Source: Nesterenkonia sedimenti
GTDB taxonomy: Bacteria; Actinomycetota; Actinomycetes; Actinomycetales; Micrococcaceae
Length of the DNA stretch: 42,909 bases
Assembly: GCF_012641515.1 (NCBI RefSeq)
Contig: NZ_JABAHY010000010.1
Coordinates: 57,279-100,187, forward strand
Reading direction: 5' to 3'
The number at the start of each line of letters is the position of its first letter. Position 1 is the first letter of the stretch. The translations under genes were made by a program, and so were the position numbers. The notes beneath the pieces were generated by a model. That model did not search any database. It was not told where the DNA came from and worked only from the letters and a program-made list of their open reading frames with translations. Below, in pieces: positions 7,324-15,724 of this stretch.

Positions 7324-8454
7324 ATGCCAGAGGCCGCCTCATTCGTTCTCGAGACCGGGGTTGAGCAGCCCGATGCCCACACCCTGCACCCGGACACCAT
7401 CACCGTGGCCGAACCCAAGGAGCAGGAAGTGCTCATCGAGGTCGCAGCCTGCGGGGTATGCCACACCGACCTCCACGTGATCAAAGACGAGGTGGCCTTC
7501 CCCAAACCGGCAGTGCTGGGCCATGAGGTCTCCGGCATCGTCCGTGAGGTCGGCCCGGGGGTCAGCCATGTGGTCCCCGGGGACCGGGTGGCCTGCAGTT
7601 TCATCATGCCCTGCGGGGACTGTCGGCACTGCGCCAAGGGCCTGGAGGACATCTGCGAGAACTTCTTCAACCACAACCGGCTCGGCGGCAACCTCTACGA
7701 CGGCACCAGCCGGCTGAGCCGCAACGGGGAGCCGATCGCCATGTACTCCATGGCCGGCCACGGCACATACTGCGTGGTCCCCTCCCGCGCAGTCTTCGCC
7801 CTGCCCGAGACCGTTCCACTGGCCGATGCCGCGGTGCTGGGCTGCAGCCTCTTCACCGGATACGGGGCGGTCAACACCGTCGCCTCAGTCCAGCCCGGGG
7901 AGACTGTGGCTGTCATCGCCGCCGGGGGAGTGGGGCTGAGCATCATCCACCTGGCCCGGGCCGCCGGTGCCGAGCGGGTCATCGCCATCGATATCGATGA
8001 CGAGAAGCTCGCCCTGGCCCAGGAGCTCGGGGCAACTGATGTAATCAACTCCGCTGAGACCGACCCCGTGGAAGGCGTTACCGAATTGCTCGGTCATGGG
8101 GTCGACGTCGCCTTCGAAGCCCTGGGCTCAGTGCCGACCGTACGCCTGGCAGTCGATATCCTCGACGACGGCGGGCGGGCAGTGCTGGCCGGAATCGCAC
8201 CGGTGGGTCACACCATGGATGTGGATATCACCAAGGTCGTGCGCCGGAAACTGCGGATTCTGGGATCCTTCGGTGCCCCGGCCTCCACCGCAATGCCCGA
8301 GGTCATCCGCCTAGCCGCCGAGGGCAAGATCGACCTCGAGAAACTGATCACCCACCGGTTCGCCTTCGAGGAGACCGGACAGGCCTACCAACTGCTCAAC
8401 GAACGCAAGATCCTCGGCCGCGGACTCATCGAAACCAACCCCGCCCTGAGCTGA
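7324..8454 (+). CDS. Zinc-dependent medium-chain alcohol dehydrogenase
   Basis: I use the ATG at 7324, preceded by AGGAAAGG; an in-frame TTG lies at 7291. The 376-residue product aligns residue by residue with classical MDR alcohol dehydrogenases. Catalytic zinc ligands are Cys46 (CGVCHTD), His67 (GHE) and Cys174. The structural zinc is bound by Cys97, Cys100, Cys103 and Cys111. The Rossmann loop AAGGVG is at 199-204. The SFIMPCG and NLYDG segments resemble, from memory, archaeal and actinobacterial semialdehyde reductases. With mmsA directly upstream, I infer interconversion of a 3-hydroxy acid (for example 3-hydroxypropionate) and its semialdehyde. Substrate assignment is weak. Confidence 0.88.
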   Translation: MPEAASFVLETGVEQPDAHTLHPDTITVAEPKEQEVLIEVAACGVCHTDLHVIKDEVAFPKPAVLGHEVSGIVREVGPGVSHVVPGDRVACSFIMPCGDCRHCAKGLEDICENFFNHNRLGGNLYDGTSRLSRNGEPIAMYSMAGHGTYCVVPSRAVFALPETVPLADAAVLGCSLFTGYGAVNTVASVQPGETVAVIAAGGVGLSIIHLARAAGAERVIAIDIDDEKLALAQELGATDVINSAETDPVEGVTELLGHGVDVAFEALGSVPTVRLAVDILDDGGRAVLAGIAPVGHTMDVDITKVVRRKLRILGSFGAPASTAMPEVIRLAAEGKIDLEKLITHRFAFEETGQAYQLLNERKILGRGLIETNPALS

Positions 8455-8520
8455 GCCGGCTCCCGCCTGCTTACCCTCGGGCTGAGTTCGACAGCGGGTG
8501 GGGGCTATCGTCTGCGCACA

Positions 8521-8533
8521 TAGAATCAGGGAC
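8521..8533 (+). promoter_or_regulatory. Leaderless promoter of the IclR gene
   Basis: TAGAAT (8521-8526) is followed after 7 nt by the ATG at 8534. No ribosome site is present. This supports ATG 8534 over the in-frame GTG at 8498. Confidence 0.62.
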
Positions 8534-9355
8534 ATGAGCGAAGAGGAGCCCAGCGGCCAGGGGCGCAATGAGTTCGTCCGATCCCTCTCCACCGGATTGG
8601 ATGTGCTGGAGGCCTTCACCTCCACCGACCCCCGGCTGACCCTGACCGAGGTGGCCAAAAAGGCGGGCATCAGCAGGGCCACCGCCCGCCGGATGCTGCT
8701 GACCCTGGTCGAGCGGGGCTTCGCCTATACCGATGGCCGCAGCTTCGAACTCACCCCACGGGTACTGGGCCTGGGGCACGGCTACTGGTCCGGCCGCAGC
8801 TGGCATGAACTGCTCCAGCCAGCCCTGCGCGAACTCTCCGAAGAGTTGAATGAATCCTGCTCGGCGGGGATCCTCATCGACGACGACGTCATGTACGTTT
8901 CCCGGGTGCACACGCGCCGCATTATGCGCATCGACCTCGGCCTCGGCACCCGGCTGCCGGCCTTCGCCACTTCTATGGGACGGGTCCTGTTGGCCGAATT
9001 GGATGATGCCGCGCTGGCCGGCCGAGTCGAGACCATGCAGCGTGAACAGCTCACTCCGCATACCCTCACCTCCGCGGACCGGCTCGTCGAAGCCATCCAG
9101 AATGTCCGGCAGGAAGGCAGCGCCCTGGTGGACCAGGAGCTGGAACTGGGACTTCGCTCCGCGGCGGTGCCCGTCCGCGACTCCCAGGGCCGGGCAGTTG
9201 TCGCGATCAACACCTCCATGTCGGCAGGAGCCGAATCCGTGGCTGAAACCACCGAACGGGTCATCCCGGCACTGAAGGACTGTGCCGAGCGGGTTGAGAC
9301 CATGATCCGCTCCCTGGGCAAAGACTTCGACAGCCTCACTGGCAACGCACACTGA
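8534..9355 (+). CDS. IclR-family transcriptional regulator (PcaR-like)
   Basis: This 273-residue protein has a winged helix-turn-helix at about 12-75 (recognition region ISRATARRML) and an IclR effector domain at about 80-265 that includes the family segment GTRLPAFATSMGRVLLA. IclR proteins bind small aromatic or carboxylic acids and control nearby catabolic genes. In Corynebacterium glutamicum the IclR regulator pcaR lies beside pcaI and pcaJ. Here the CoA-transferase pair follows on the same strand, 145 nt downstream, with a dyad-rich promoter between. It most likely controls that pair and perhaps mmsA-adh. The start follows the leaderless promoter at 8521. Confidence 0.88.
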   Translation: MSEEEPSGQGRNEFVRSLSTGLDVLEAFTSTDPRLTLTEVAKKAGISRATARRMLLTLVERGFAYTDGRSFELTPRVLGLGHGYWSGRSWHELLQPALRELSEELNESCSAGILIDDDVMYVSRVHTRRIMRIDLGLGTRLPAFATSMGRVLLAELDDAALAGRVETMQREQLTPHTLTSADRLVEAIQNVRQEGSALVDQELELGLRSAAVPVRDSQGRAVVAINTSMSAGAESVAETTERVIPALKDCAERVETMIRSLGKDFDSLTGNAH

Positions 9356-9442
9356 GCACTGTCTTCTCAACCACGCTTTCTCAATCCCGTGAGGGGCGCG
9401 GCCTCTCCGGGGTGACTCTTTCCAACTTTGGGCACTCGGGCT

Positions 9443-9483
9443 TAGACTCACAAGTATTCACGAACAGAAGTTCGCACAGTGAA
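9443..9483 (+). promoter_or_regulatory. Promoter and probable IclR operator of the CoA-transferase operon
   Basis: TAGACT (9443-9448) is a candidate -10 with no clear -35. Just downstream are nested dyads: CGAAC-N4-GTTCG (9461-9474), and TTCAC (9457-9461) with GTGAA (9479-9483). Binding here would overlap the predicted transcription start. Assignment to the IclR protein is inferred from adjacency. Confidence 0.5.
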
Positions 9484-9500
9484 CATTCTTGGAGGTCGAT

Positions 9501-10247
9501 ATGCCAGAGATCGCTGAAACTGCCGCCGAGGCAGTATCGGCAGTCCACAGCGGAGCCACCGTACTGCTGGGTGGCTTCGGCAATGCGGGGCAGCCGATGG
9601 AACTCATCGACGCACTCTTGGACTCCGAGGCGACCGATCTCACTGTGGTCAACAACAATGCAGGTCAGGCCGATGCGGGGCTGGCCCTTCTGATCAAAGA
9701 ACGCCGGGTGAAGAAGATCATCTGCTCCTTCCCCCGGCAGGCCGACTCCCGGCACTTCGATGAGGCCTACCGGGCCGGAGAGATCGAACTGGAACTGGTT
9801 CCCCAGGGCAATCTCGCCGAACGCATGCGAGCAGCAGGGGCCGGCATCGGAGCCTTCTACACCCCCACCGCCTATGGCACCGCCCTGGCCGAGGGCAAGG
9901 AAACCCGCGAGATCAACGACCGCAACTATGTCCTCGAATACGCCCTACCCGGGGATGTCGCGCTGATCAAAGCCCTCTACGCCGATGAAACTGGCAACCT
10001 CGTCTACCGCAAGACCGCCCGGAACTTCGGGCCCGTGATGGCCGCAGCCGCCGCCCATACGGTGGTCCAGGTCGAAGAACTGTTACCGGCCGGAGCCTTG
10101 GCCCCCGAGGCAGTGGTTACCCCCGGGCTCTTCGTGGACACCGTGACGGTTATCGGCACCGACTCCGGAACTGCCGCAGCCAAAGAACACCACCCCGCGC
10201 TGCGCAGCCAAGGATCGAAGACCACCACCGCCGCCGAAGGAGCGTGA
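9501..10247 (+). CDS. 3-oxoacid CoA-transferase subunit A (PcaI/ScoA-like)
   Basis: GGAGG sits 5 nt before the ATG at 9501, which decides the start over an in-frame TTG at 9489. The 248-residue product is the alpha subunit of a family I CoA-transferase: GGFGNAGQP near the N-terminus, then ICSFPRQADSRHFDEAYRAG and the glycine-rich ELVPQGNLAERMRAAGAG block. It moves CoA from succinyl-CoA to a 3-oxo acid. The IclR neighbour and the pca gene order of C. glutamicum favour 3-oxoadipate. Acetoacetate (ScoA) remains possible, because no other beta-ketoadipate gene is in the window. Confidence 0.87.
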   Translation: MPEIAETAAEAVSAVHSGATVLLGGFGNAGQPMELIDALLDSEATDLTVVNNNAGQADAGLALLIKERRVKKIICSFPRQADSRHFDEAYRAGEIELELVPQGNLAERMRAAGAGIGAFYTPTAYGTALAEGKETREINDRNYVLEYALPGDVALIKALYADETGNLVYRKTARNFGPVMAAAAAHTVVQVEELLPAGALAPEAVVTPGLFVDTVTVIGTDSGTAAAKEHHPALRSQGSKTTTAAEGA

Positions 10248-10249
10248 CC

Positions 10250-10894
10250 ATGAACCAGGGATTGAGTCGGGAAGAGATCGCCCAACTGGTGGCCAGGGAT
10301 ATCGCACCGGGGACCTTCGTAAACCTCGGCATCGGCCAGCCCACCACGGTGGCCGACTACCTCAGGGCCGATCAGGGCATCACCCTGCACACTGAAAACG
10401 GCATGCTGGGCATGGGACCCCAAGCGGCACCCGATGAGACCGATCCCGATCTGGTCAACGCTGGCAAAGTCCCGGTGACCGAACTGCCCGGGGCCAGCTA
10501 TTTCCACCACGCCGACTCATTCGCCATGATGCGCGGGGGCCACCTCGATGTCTGTGTACTGGGTGCCTTCCAGGTCTCGGCCACCGGGGGTCTGGCCAAT
10601 TGGTCCACCGGTGAACCCGATGCCATCCCGGCCGTAGGCGGAGCAATGGATCTGGCCATCGGTGCCAAAGAGGTCTTCGTGATGATGAGCCTCTTCACCA
10701 AGGACGGCACACCCAAACTCGTCCCCGAATGCACCTATCCGGTGACCGGCTTAGGCTGTGTCACCCGGGTCTACACCAACTACGGAATCTTCCACATCGA
10801 CGACGACGGCGAGCGTCGTCGTCCCCGTCTTGTTGAGGCATATGGGCTCAGTGCTGAAGAGATCCACAACCGTCTGGATGTGGAGCTGGTGTGA
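10250..10894 (+). CDS. 3-oxoacid CoA-transferase subunit B (PcaJ/ScoB-like)
   Basis: GAAGGAG lies 7 nt before the ATG at 10250; a GTG at 10244 would overlap subunit A by 4 nt but has a poorly placed ribosome site. The 214-residue protein has NLGIGQPT (25-32) and the active-site motif TENGMLGMGP, with the catalytic Glu49 that forms the glutamyl-CoA thioester. GASYFHHADSFAMMRGGH and the C-terminal GCVTRVYTNYG are also family blocks. It is the obligate partner of the upstream subunit; the two are two bases apart. Confidence 0.88.
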   Translation: MNQGLSREEIAQLVARDIAPGTFVNLGIGQPTTVADYLRADQGITLHTENGMLGMGPQAAPDETDPDLVNAGKVPVTELPGASYFHHADSFAMMRGGHLDVCVLGAFQVSATGGLANWSTGEPDAIPAVGGAMDLAIGAKEVFVMMSLFTKDGTPKLVPECTYPVTGLGCVTRVYTNYGIFHIDDDGERRRPRLVEAYGLSAEEIHNRLDVELV

Positions 10895-10923
10895 GCTGGC
10901 CGACGACTGCGCGGATTTCTGGA

Positions 10924-10935
10924 TAGTCTGCAGAT
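10924..10935 (+). promoter_or_regulatory. Leaderless promoter of glycerate kinase
   Basis: TAGTCT (10924-10929) is followed after 6 nt by the ATG at 10936. No Shine-Dalgarno sequence is seen. Confidence 0.55.
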
Positions 10936-12084
10936 ATGAAGATCGTCTGCGCCCCGGATTCCTTCAAAGGCTCGGTCACCGCTGCTGAAGCTGCCGCCGC
11001 AATGGCCGATGGCGCGGCCGAGGTATTCGGCGGCGCGGAGATCCACCAGCTGCCCTTCGCCGATGGGGGAGAGGGCACCCTGGAGGCCCTGCTCTCCGTA
11101 TGGGAACAGCAGGCCGAAGAGGTGGAGGTGGTCGATGCCATCGGGCGCAAGACCACCGCCCGATACGGCGTCTCCCCTGATGGGCGCACCGCCATTATTG
11201 AGGCCGCTGAGGCCAATGGACTGCCTCAGGTCTCCGATGTGGAACTGCAGCCCCTGCGCGCAGACACCTATGGGGTGGGGCTGATCGCCCAGCATGTCCT
11301 GCAGACCCCCGAGGTTGAAGAGATCCTACTGTGTATCGGTGGATCAGCCACCACCGATGGCGGAACCGGCATCCTGCGTGCCCTCGGGGTGCAGTTCCAG
11401 GATGAGAGCGGTGAGCAGGTGGCCCCTGGTGGAGAGGGCCTGGGTGAGATCGCCCAGATCACCCTCGATAACCTCAACCCCCGGGCCACTGAGGTGCGGT
11501 GGAAAATCGCAGTGGATGTGGACAACCCACTGACCGGGCCACGGGGTGCGGCTGCGGTCTTCGGCCCGCAGAAGGGTGCCGGCGAGGCTGAAATTGAGAC
11601 TCTCGATGCCGGGCTTGGGGCGCTCGCCGAAGCCCTGGCCGCCACTACAGGCGCCGATGCTGAGGACTATCGGAAAGCTGAGGGTTATGGTGCCGCCGGA
11701 GGATTGCCGGTGAGCCTGGTCAGCCTCCTGGGTGCCGAAGTTCTGCCCGGTTCGGCCATGGTTGCCGAAACTGTGGGCCTGGCCGAGACTCTGGCCGATG
11801 CGGACCTGGTCTTCACCGGGGAAGGACGCCTGGATTCTCAGTCGCTGGGCGGCAAAGTTGTTGACGCCGTGGCTTCCCGCTCCCCGGAGAATGCCACAGT
11901 GGTCGTCATCGCCGGAGCAGTGCAACTGAGTCCTGCCGAGACCCGGGCGGCAGGGATCAGCGCCGCCTTCTCCATCGCCCCCGGAGCAGCCACCCTCAGC
12001 GAGCTGCAGGAGAACTCCGCCGAACTCATCCAGCACACCGCAGCCCAGGTCTGCGGAGCACTGAAAGCCGCCGGTCTCCACTGA
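10936..12084 (+). CDS. glxK: Glycerate kinase (GlxK/GarK family)
   Basis: This 382-residue protein has the full set of class I glycerate kinase blocks: APDSFKGS (6-13), FADGGEGT (41-48), CIGGSATTDGG (133-143), and FTGEGRLDSQS near 300. It phosphorylates D-glycerate with ATP, feeding phosphoglycerate into glycolysis. It lies 41 nt after the CoA-transferase but has its own leaderless -10 box, so it can be expressed independently. A perfect 7-bp hairpin follows the stop. No glyoxylate or tartronate gene is nearby. The symbol is given by family; garK would serve equally. Confidence 0.92.
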   Translation: MKIVCAPDSFKGSVTAAEAAAAMADGAAEVFGGAEIHQLPFADGGEGTLEALLSVWEQQAEEVEVVDAIGRKTTARYGVSPDGRTAIIEAAEANGLPQVSDVELQPLRADTYGVGLIAQHVLQTPEVEEILLCIGGSATTDGGTGILRALGVQFQDESGEQVAPGGEGLGEIAQITLDNLNPRATEVRWKIAVDVDNPLTGPRGAAAVFGPQKGAGEAEIETLDAGLGALAEALAATTGADAEDYRKAEGYGAAGGLPVSLVSLLGAEVLPGSAMVAETVGLAETLADADLVFTGEGRLDSQSLGGKVVDAVASRSPENATVVVIAGAVQLSPAETRAAGISAAFSIAPGAATLSELQENSAELIQHTAAQVCGALKAAGLH

Positions 12085-12090
12085 TCCCCG

Positions 12091-12107
12091 CCCTCTGTTA
12101 CAGAGGG
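12091..12107 (+). terminator. Hairpin after glycerate kinase
   Basis: CCCTCTG-TTA-CAGAGGG is a perfect 7-bp stem with a 3-nt loop, starting 7 nt after the stop codon. No U-run follows, so it may instead be an operator or a factor-dependent stop. Confidence 0.5.
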
Positions 12108-12179
12108 TGACATTAAGCCTGTTTCCACTGGTCGGGGCCGTTTCTGCGCGTCTTCAAGCCCGAGAATTCGCTGATCGAC

Positions 12180-12232
12180 TTAGGCCTGAGCTGACTATCC
12201 GTGATAATCGTTTAAGTGAACGATTAGTTCAC
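12180..12232 (+). promoter_or_regulatory. Promoter of the peptide-importer operon with two overlapping dyads
   Basis: TTAGGC (12180-12185) and GATAAT (12203-12208), 17 bp apart, form a good promoter. TAATCGTT-N6-AACGATTA (12205-12226) is a perfect 8-bp-arm dyad overlapping the -10. GTGAAC-N5-GTTCAC (12216-12232) is a second perfect dyad sharing bases with the first. The TetR encoded at the end of the operon is the likely ligand of at least one. Confidence 0.65.
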
Positions 12233-12295
12233 AGTACCTGCACCAACGTGGTACCAACTCGCACGAGAGAGTCTGACTTCACAAGGAGTAAGTGG

Positions 12296-13855
12296 TTGTC
12301 TACACGCCTATCGCGGCGCGCGATGCTCGGCGGATCGCTGGGCGCGCTCGCGGCAATGTCACTGTCGGCCTGCGGGGTCCAAGCTCCCATGAGCATCCCC
12401 CAGCAGGCCCGCACCGGGACCCCCTCACCCGGCGGGACCATGCGCATCGCCCGCCCCGCCGCCTCCGCGGCCGAAACCCTGGACTCCGCCAGCTCCCTGG
12501 GCGCCTATGAATACCTCGGTGCCCTTTTCAATCGCCTGGTGAAGATGGACGAAGAAGGCCAAACCGTCCCCGATCTCGCCGATGACTGGGAATCCGACGC
12601 CTCAGCCCTCGTTTGGACCTTCCACCTACGCGGCGGCGTGCGCTTCCACGACGGCAAAGAACTCACCGCCGAAGACGTCGTCTACAGCATCCGCCACGTC
12701 CTGGACCCCGATGTGGGCTCACCCCAGGCCGGCACCCTGGAATCGATGTTCGGCCCCGATGACGTCACCGCAGTCGATAAGCACACCGTGCGCTTCTCCC
12801 TGCAGACCGCCAATGCCGAATTCCCCTCCCTGCTGACCAGCTACCACTGCTACATCATCCCGGAGGGCTCAGCCGCAGAGATCGGGCGCACCGGAGTGGG
12901 CACCGGACCCTTCAAGCTGGAGTCCTACACTCCGGCAGGAGCCGGCGTCGTCGTCGCCAATGAGGACTACTTCGAGGGCCGGCCGGTACTGGACCGCATC
13001 GAGTTTTACTCCATCCAGGACACCACCGCCCGGGTCAATGCGCTGTTGGCCGGACAGGTTGACCTCATCGCCCAGACCAACCTCGACCACCCCACCGCCC
13101 GAGTGGTCACCGGCACCGAGGGCACCACCGTGGCCCGGATGGAGAACGCCCAGTGGTACACCATCCCGATGCTCTACACCTCCGATGAATTCAGTGACGT
13201 CCGGGTCCGGCAGGCGATGAAACACGCCTATGACCCGCAGTCGCTGCTGCAGACCGCATTGCAGGGTGAAGGCGATGCCGGCTGGGACAATCCGGTGCCC
13301 CCGGGGCTGGCAGGACGCCTGGAGCACAACCGGGAATACGATCCCGAACGTGCCAAGTCTCTGCTGGCCGAGGCCGGTATGGAAGGCTTCAGCACTAGGC
13401 TCTACACCTCCTCCTACGAGGCCAACCTCACCCCGATCGCCACCGCCCACGCCGACCAGGCCGCTGAGGCGGGAATCGACCTGCAGATCACCAATGTCTC
13501 GGCCGATTCCTACTACACCGAGACCTGGATGCAGGTGCCGTTGATGGTCAGCTACTTCGCCACCGGCCGGCCCCTGGACCAGCTGCTGAACCAGATCTTC
13601 CGCACCGGTTCCGGTTACAACGAATCCGCCTGGGCCAATGAAGACTTCGACAACCTGCTCGATGACGCCCGGGCAGATGTCAACGAATCCAGCCGCATGC
13701 AGAAGTACATGGACGCCCAGCAGCTGATCATCGACGAAAGCCCCCATATGACCCCCATCTTCGGGGACCGGCTGGTGGGACTCTCCGAGAAGGTGGTCAA
13801 CTACCGCGAGTTCAGCTTCGAATTCGACTACCTCAACATCGGATTGGAGGACTGA
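12296..13855 (+). CDS. Peptide/solute ABC transporter substrate-binding lipoprotein (SBP_bac_5), Tat-type signal
   Basis: I start at TTG 12296, which has AAGGAG 7 nt upstream; the frame is open to 12107 but codes nothing signal-like before this point. The 519-residue product begins with a twin-arginine signal (SRRAML at 6-11) and a lipobox LSAC ending at Cys26, so it is predicted to be Tat-exported and lipid-anchored. The mature part is a DppA/OppA-type binding protein, with WTFHLRGGVRFHDGKELTAEDVVYS-type family sequence near 155-185. It captures an oligopeptide-like or other solute for the importer encoded next. Confidence 0.92.
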   Translation: MSTRLSRRAMLGGSLGALAAMSLSACGVQAPMSIPQQARTGTPSPGGTMRIARPAASAAETLDSASSLGAYEYLGALFNRLVKMDEEGQTVPDLADDWESDASALVWTFHLRGGVRFHDGKELTAEDVVYSIRHVLDPDVGSPQAGTLESMFGPDDVTAVDKHTVRFSLQTANAEFPSLLTSYHCYIIPEGSAAEIGRTGVGTGPFKLESYTPAGAGVVVANEDYFEGRPVLDRIEFYSIQDTTARVNALLAGQVDLIAQTNLDHPTARVVTGTEGTTVARMENAQWYTIPMLYTSDEFSDVRVRQAMKHAYDPQSLLQTALQGEGDAGWDNPVPPGLAGRLEHNREYDPERAKSLLAEAGMEGFSTRLYTSSYEANLTPIATAHADQAAEAGIDLQITNVSADSYYTETWMQVPLMVSYFATGRPLDQLLNQIFRTGSGYNESAWANEDFDNLLDDARADVNESSRMQKYMDAQQLIIDESPHMTPIFGDRLVGLSEKVVNYREFSFEFDYLNIGLED

Positions 13856-13859
13856 ACCC

Positions 13860-14843
13860 ATGGCCACCTTCATCCTTCGCCGCCTGCTGACCGGCCTGGT
13901 GACCCTGCTGATCGCTTCCTTCCTGGTCTACTTCGCCACCGCAGCCCTGCCCGGCGACGTCGCCCAACAGCTTCTCGGGCAGGACGCCACCGAAGAGGCC
14001 GTGGCCGCGATGCGCGAAGAGCTCGGCATCGAGCAGTCGGTCTGGCTCGGCTACCTTAGCTGGCTTGGCGGAATCATCACCGGCGACTTCGGAACCTCCC
14101 TGGTCAGCCAGGAACCGGTATCCGAGATAGTCTTCGGCGCCTTCGGCAATACCCTGCTGATCGCAGTGCCAGCCATTCTGATCGGCGTCGTGCTCTCCGT
14201 TCTGCTGGGTGTGATTGCCGCAGTTCGCCGCGGCCGGGCCGCTGACTCCGGTATCTCAGTGGGAACCCTGGTGGCGATGAGCATCCCCGAATTCGTCATC
14301 GCGACCCTGCTGGTGCTCATCTTCGCCATCGCCCTGCCGGTCTTCCCAGCCGTGGTGCTCAGCGGCAGCGAGGCCACCCTGGGCGAACTGCTGCCGGCCA
14401 TCTGGCTGCCGATCATCACCCTGGTGCTGGCCATGGCCGCCTATATTGTGCGGGCCACCCGCTCCTCCACCATCGACATGATGGCCGGAGAATTCGCCCG
14501 CACCGCTGAGCTCAAAGGCCTGCGCCGCCGCCAGGTGCTCACCCGCCATGTGGTGCCCAATGCGCTGCTGCCGGTACTGCCGGTGATCGCCATCAACATC
14601 GCCTGGCTGATGGGCGGGGTCGTCGTCGTGGAATCGATCTTCAACTACCCCGGTATGGGCGCGCTGATGATCGAATCCGTCTCCACCCGGGACCTGCCGG
14701 TGCTGCAGGCCATCGCCATCATCACCGCCGTGGTCTACGTACTGGCCAACCTCGCCGCTGACCTCCTGTCAATGATCATCGACCCACGTCAGCGCCGCAC
14801 CTCCGGCACCGTGTCCGCCAAGACCACTGAGGAGGCCGCCTGA
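13860..14843 (+). CDS. ABC transporter permease, DppB/OppB type
   Basis: This 327-residue inner-membrane protein has about six helices. It opens with the family signature FILRRLLTGL and carries the EAA loop region (AGEFARTAELKGLRRRQVLTRHVVPNA begins near 205) that docks on the ATPase, followed by FNYPGMG. GGAGG from the end of the binding-protein gene serves as ribosome site. The spacing to that gene is 4 nt, so the two are co-transcribed. It forms the pore with the DppC-type permease downstream. Confidence 0.93.
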   Translation: MATFILRRLLTGLVTLLIASFLVYFATAALPGDVAQQLLGQDATEEAVAAMREELGIEQSVWLGYLSWLGGIITGDFGTSLVSQEPVSEIVFGAFGNTLLIAVPAILIGVVLSVLLGVIAAVRRGRAADSGISVGTLVAMSIPEFVIATLLVLIFAIALPVFPAVVLSGSEATLGELLPAIWLPIITLVLAMAAYIVRATRSSTIDMMAGEFARTAELKGLRRRQVLTRHVVPNALLPVLPVIAINIAWLMGGVVVVESIFNYPGMGALMIESVSTRDLPVLQAIAIITAVVYVLANLAADLLSMIIDPRQRRTSGTVSAKTTEEAA

Positions 14844-15724
14844 TGAGCACCGAGGCAACCCCGCAGCAGGACCCCCAGAGCACAGTGGCCAAGAAACCAC
14901 GACGCCGCCTGCTCACCACCACCGGCGTAGGTCTGGTCATGGTCGGGCTCACCGTACTCATCGCGGTGCTCTCCCCATGGCTGACCCCCTACAGCGCAAC
15001 GGCCACCAACGCCCATATCGCCTTGATGGGGCCCAGTGCCGAACACTGGCTGGGCACCGACCAATACGGCCGCGATGTGCTCACCCGCACTCTCGAAGGC
15101 GGCCGGTACGCATTGCTGGTGGCCTTCCTATCCACCACAATCGCGGTGGTCATCGGCACTCTCATCGGCGCGGTGGCCGCCTATGCCGAAGGCTGGCTGG
15201 ACGAGATCATCAGCCGGGTCATGGACGCGGTGCTGTCGGTGCCGGCAGTGCTGGCCATGCTGCTGATCGTCACCGTCTTCGGCCAAGGCCTGTGGGTGAT
15301 CGTCCTGGCAGTCGCCGTGGTCTATGTTCCCGCAGTGGCCCGAGTGGTGCGCGGTGCAGCCCGCCCGGTGGCCAACTCCGGCTATGTCACCGCCGCCAGG
15401 GCACGGGGCGAGCGCGGCCTGCCGATCATCATCCGCGAAATCCTGCCCAATGTCCGCGACACCGTCATGGTCGAATTCGCCATGCGCGCCTCCTGGGTCA
15501 TCCTCCTGGTCTCGACCCTGTCCTTCCTGGGCTTCGGCGCCAACCCGCCGACCCCTGACTGGGGACTGATGGTCGAGGAGAACCGCACCGCACTGACCGT
15601 GGCCCCACTGGGCACGGTTGCCCCCATCGTCTCCCTGGCCATCCTGGTGGTCGGAGTGAACCTGGCCGCCGATGGGCTGGCCAAACGCATGGGTGTTGAC
15701 CGAGCAGCCAGGGCCGCCGGATGA
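14843..15724 (+). CDS. ABC transporter permease, DppC/OppC type
   Basis: The 293-residue permease overlaps the DppB-type stop by one base (TGATG). The N-terminal hydrophilic stretch of about 25 residues, the family segment HWLGTDQYGRDVLTR (about 72-86), and the EAA loop (TAARARGERGLPIIIREILPN) identify it as the DppC partner. The motif FLGFGANPPTPDWG near 230 is characteristic. About six helices are predicted. Confidence 0.93.
   Translation: MSTEATPQQDPQSTVAKKPRRRLLTTTGVGLVMVGLTVLIAVLSPWLTPYSATATNAHIALMGPSAEHWLGTDQYGRDVLTRTLEGGRYALLVAFLSTTIAVVIGTLIGAVAAYAEGWLDEIISRVMDAVLSVPAVLAMLLIVTVFGQGLWVIVLAVAVVYVPAVARVVRGAARPVANSGYVTAARARGERGLPIIIREILPNVRDTVMVEFAMRASWVILLVSTLSFLGFGANPPTPDWGLMVEENRTALTVAPLGTVAPIVSLAILVVGVNLAADGLAKRMGVDRAARAAG

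Noticed and set aside
5789-7342. 517-codon open frame on the minus strand
   Set aside because: It lies entirely opposite mmsA and its neighbour, has no family-like sequence, and is explained by GC-rich codon use in the real gene.
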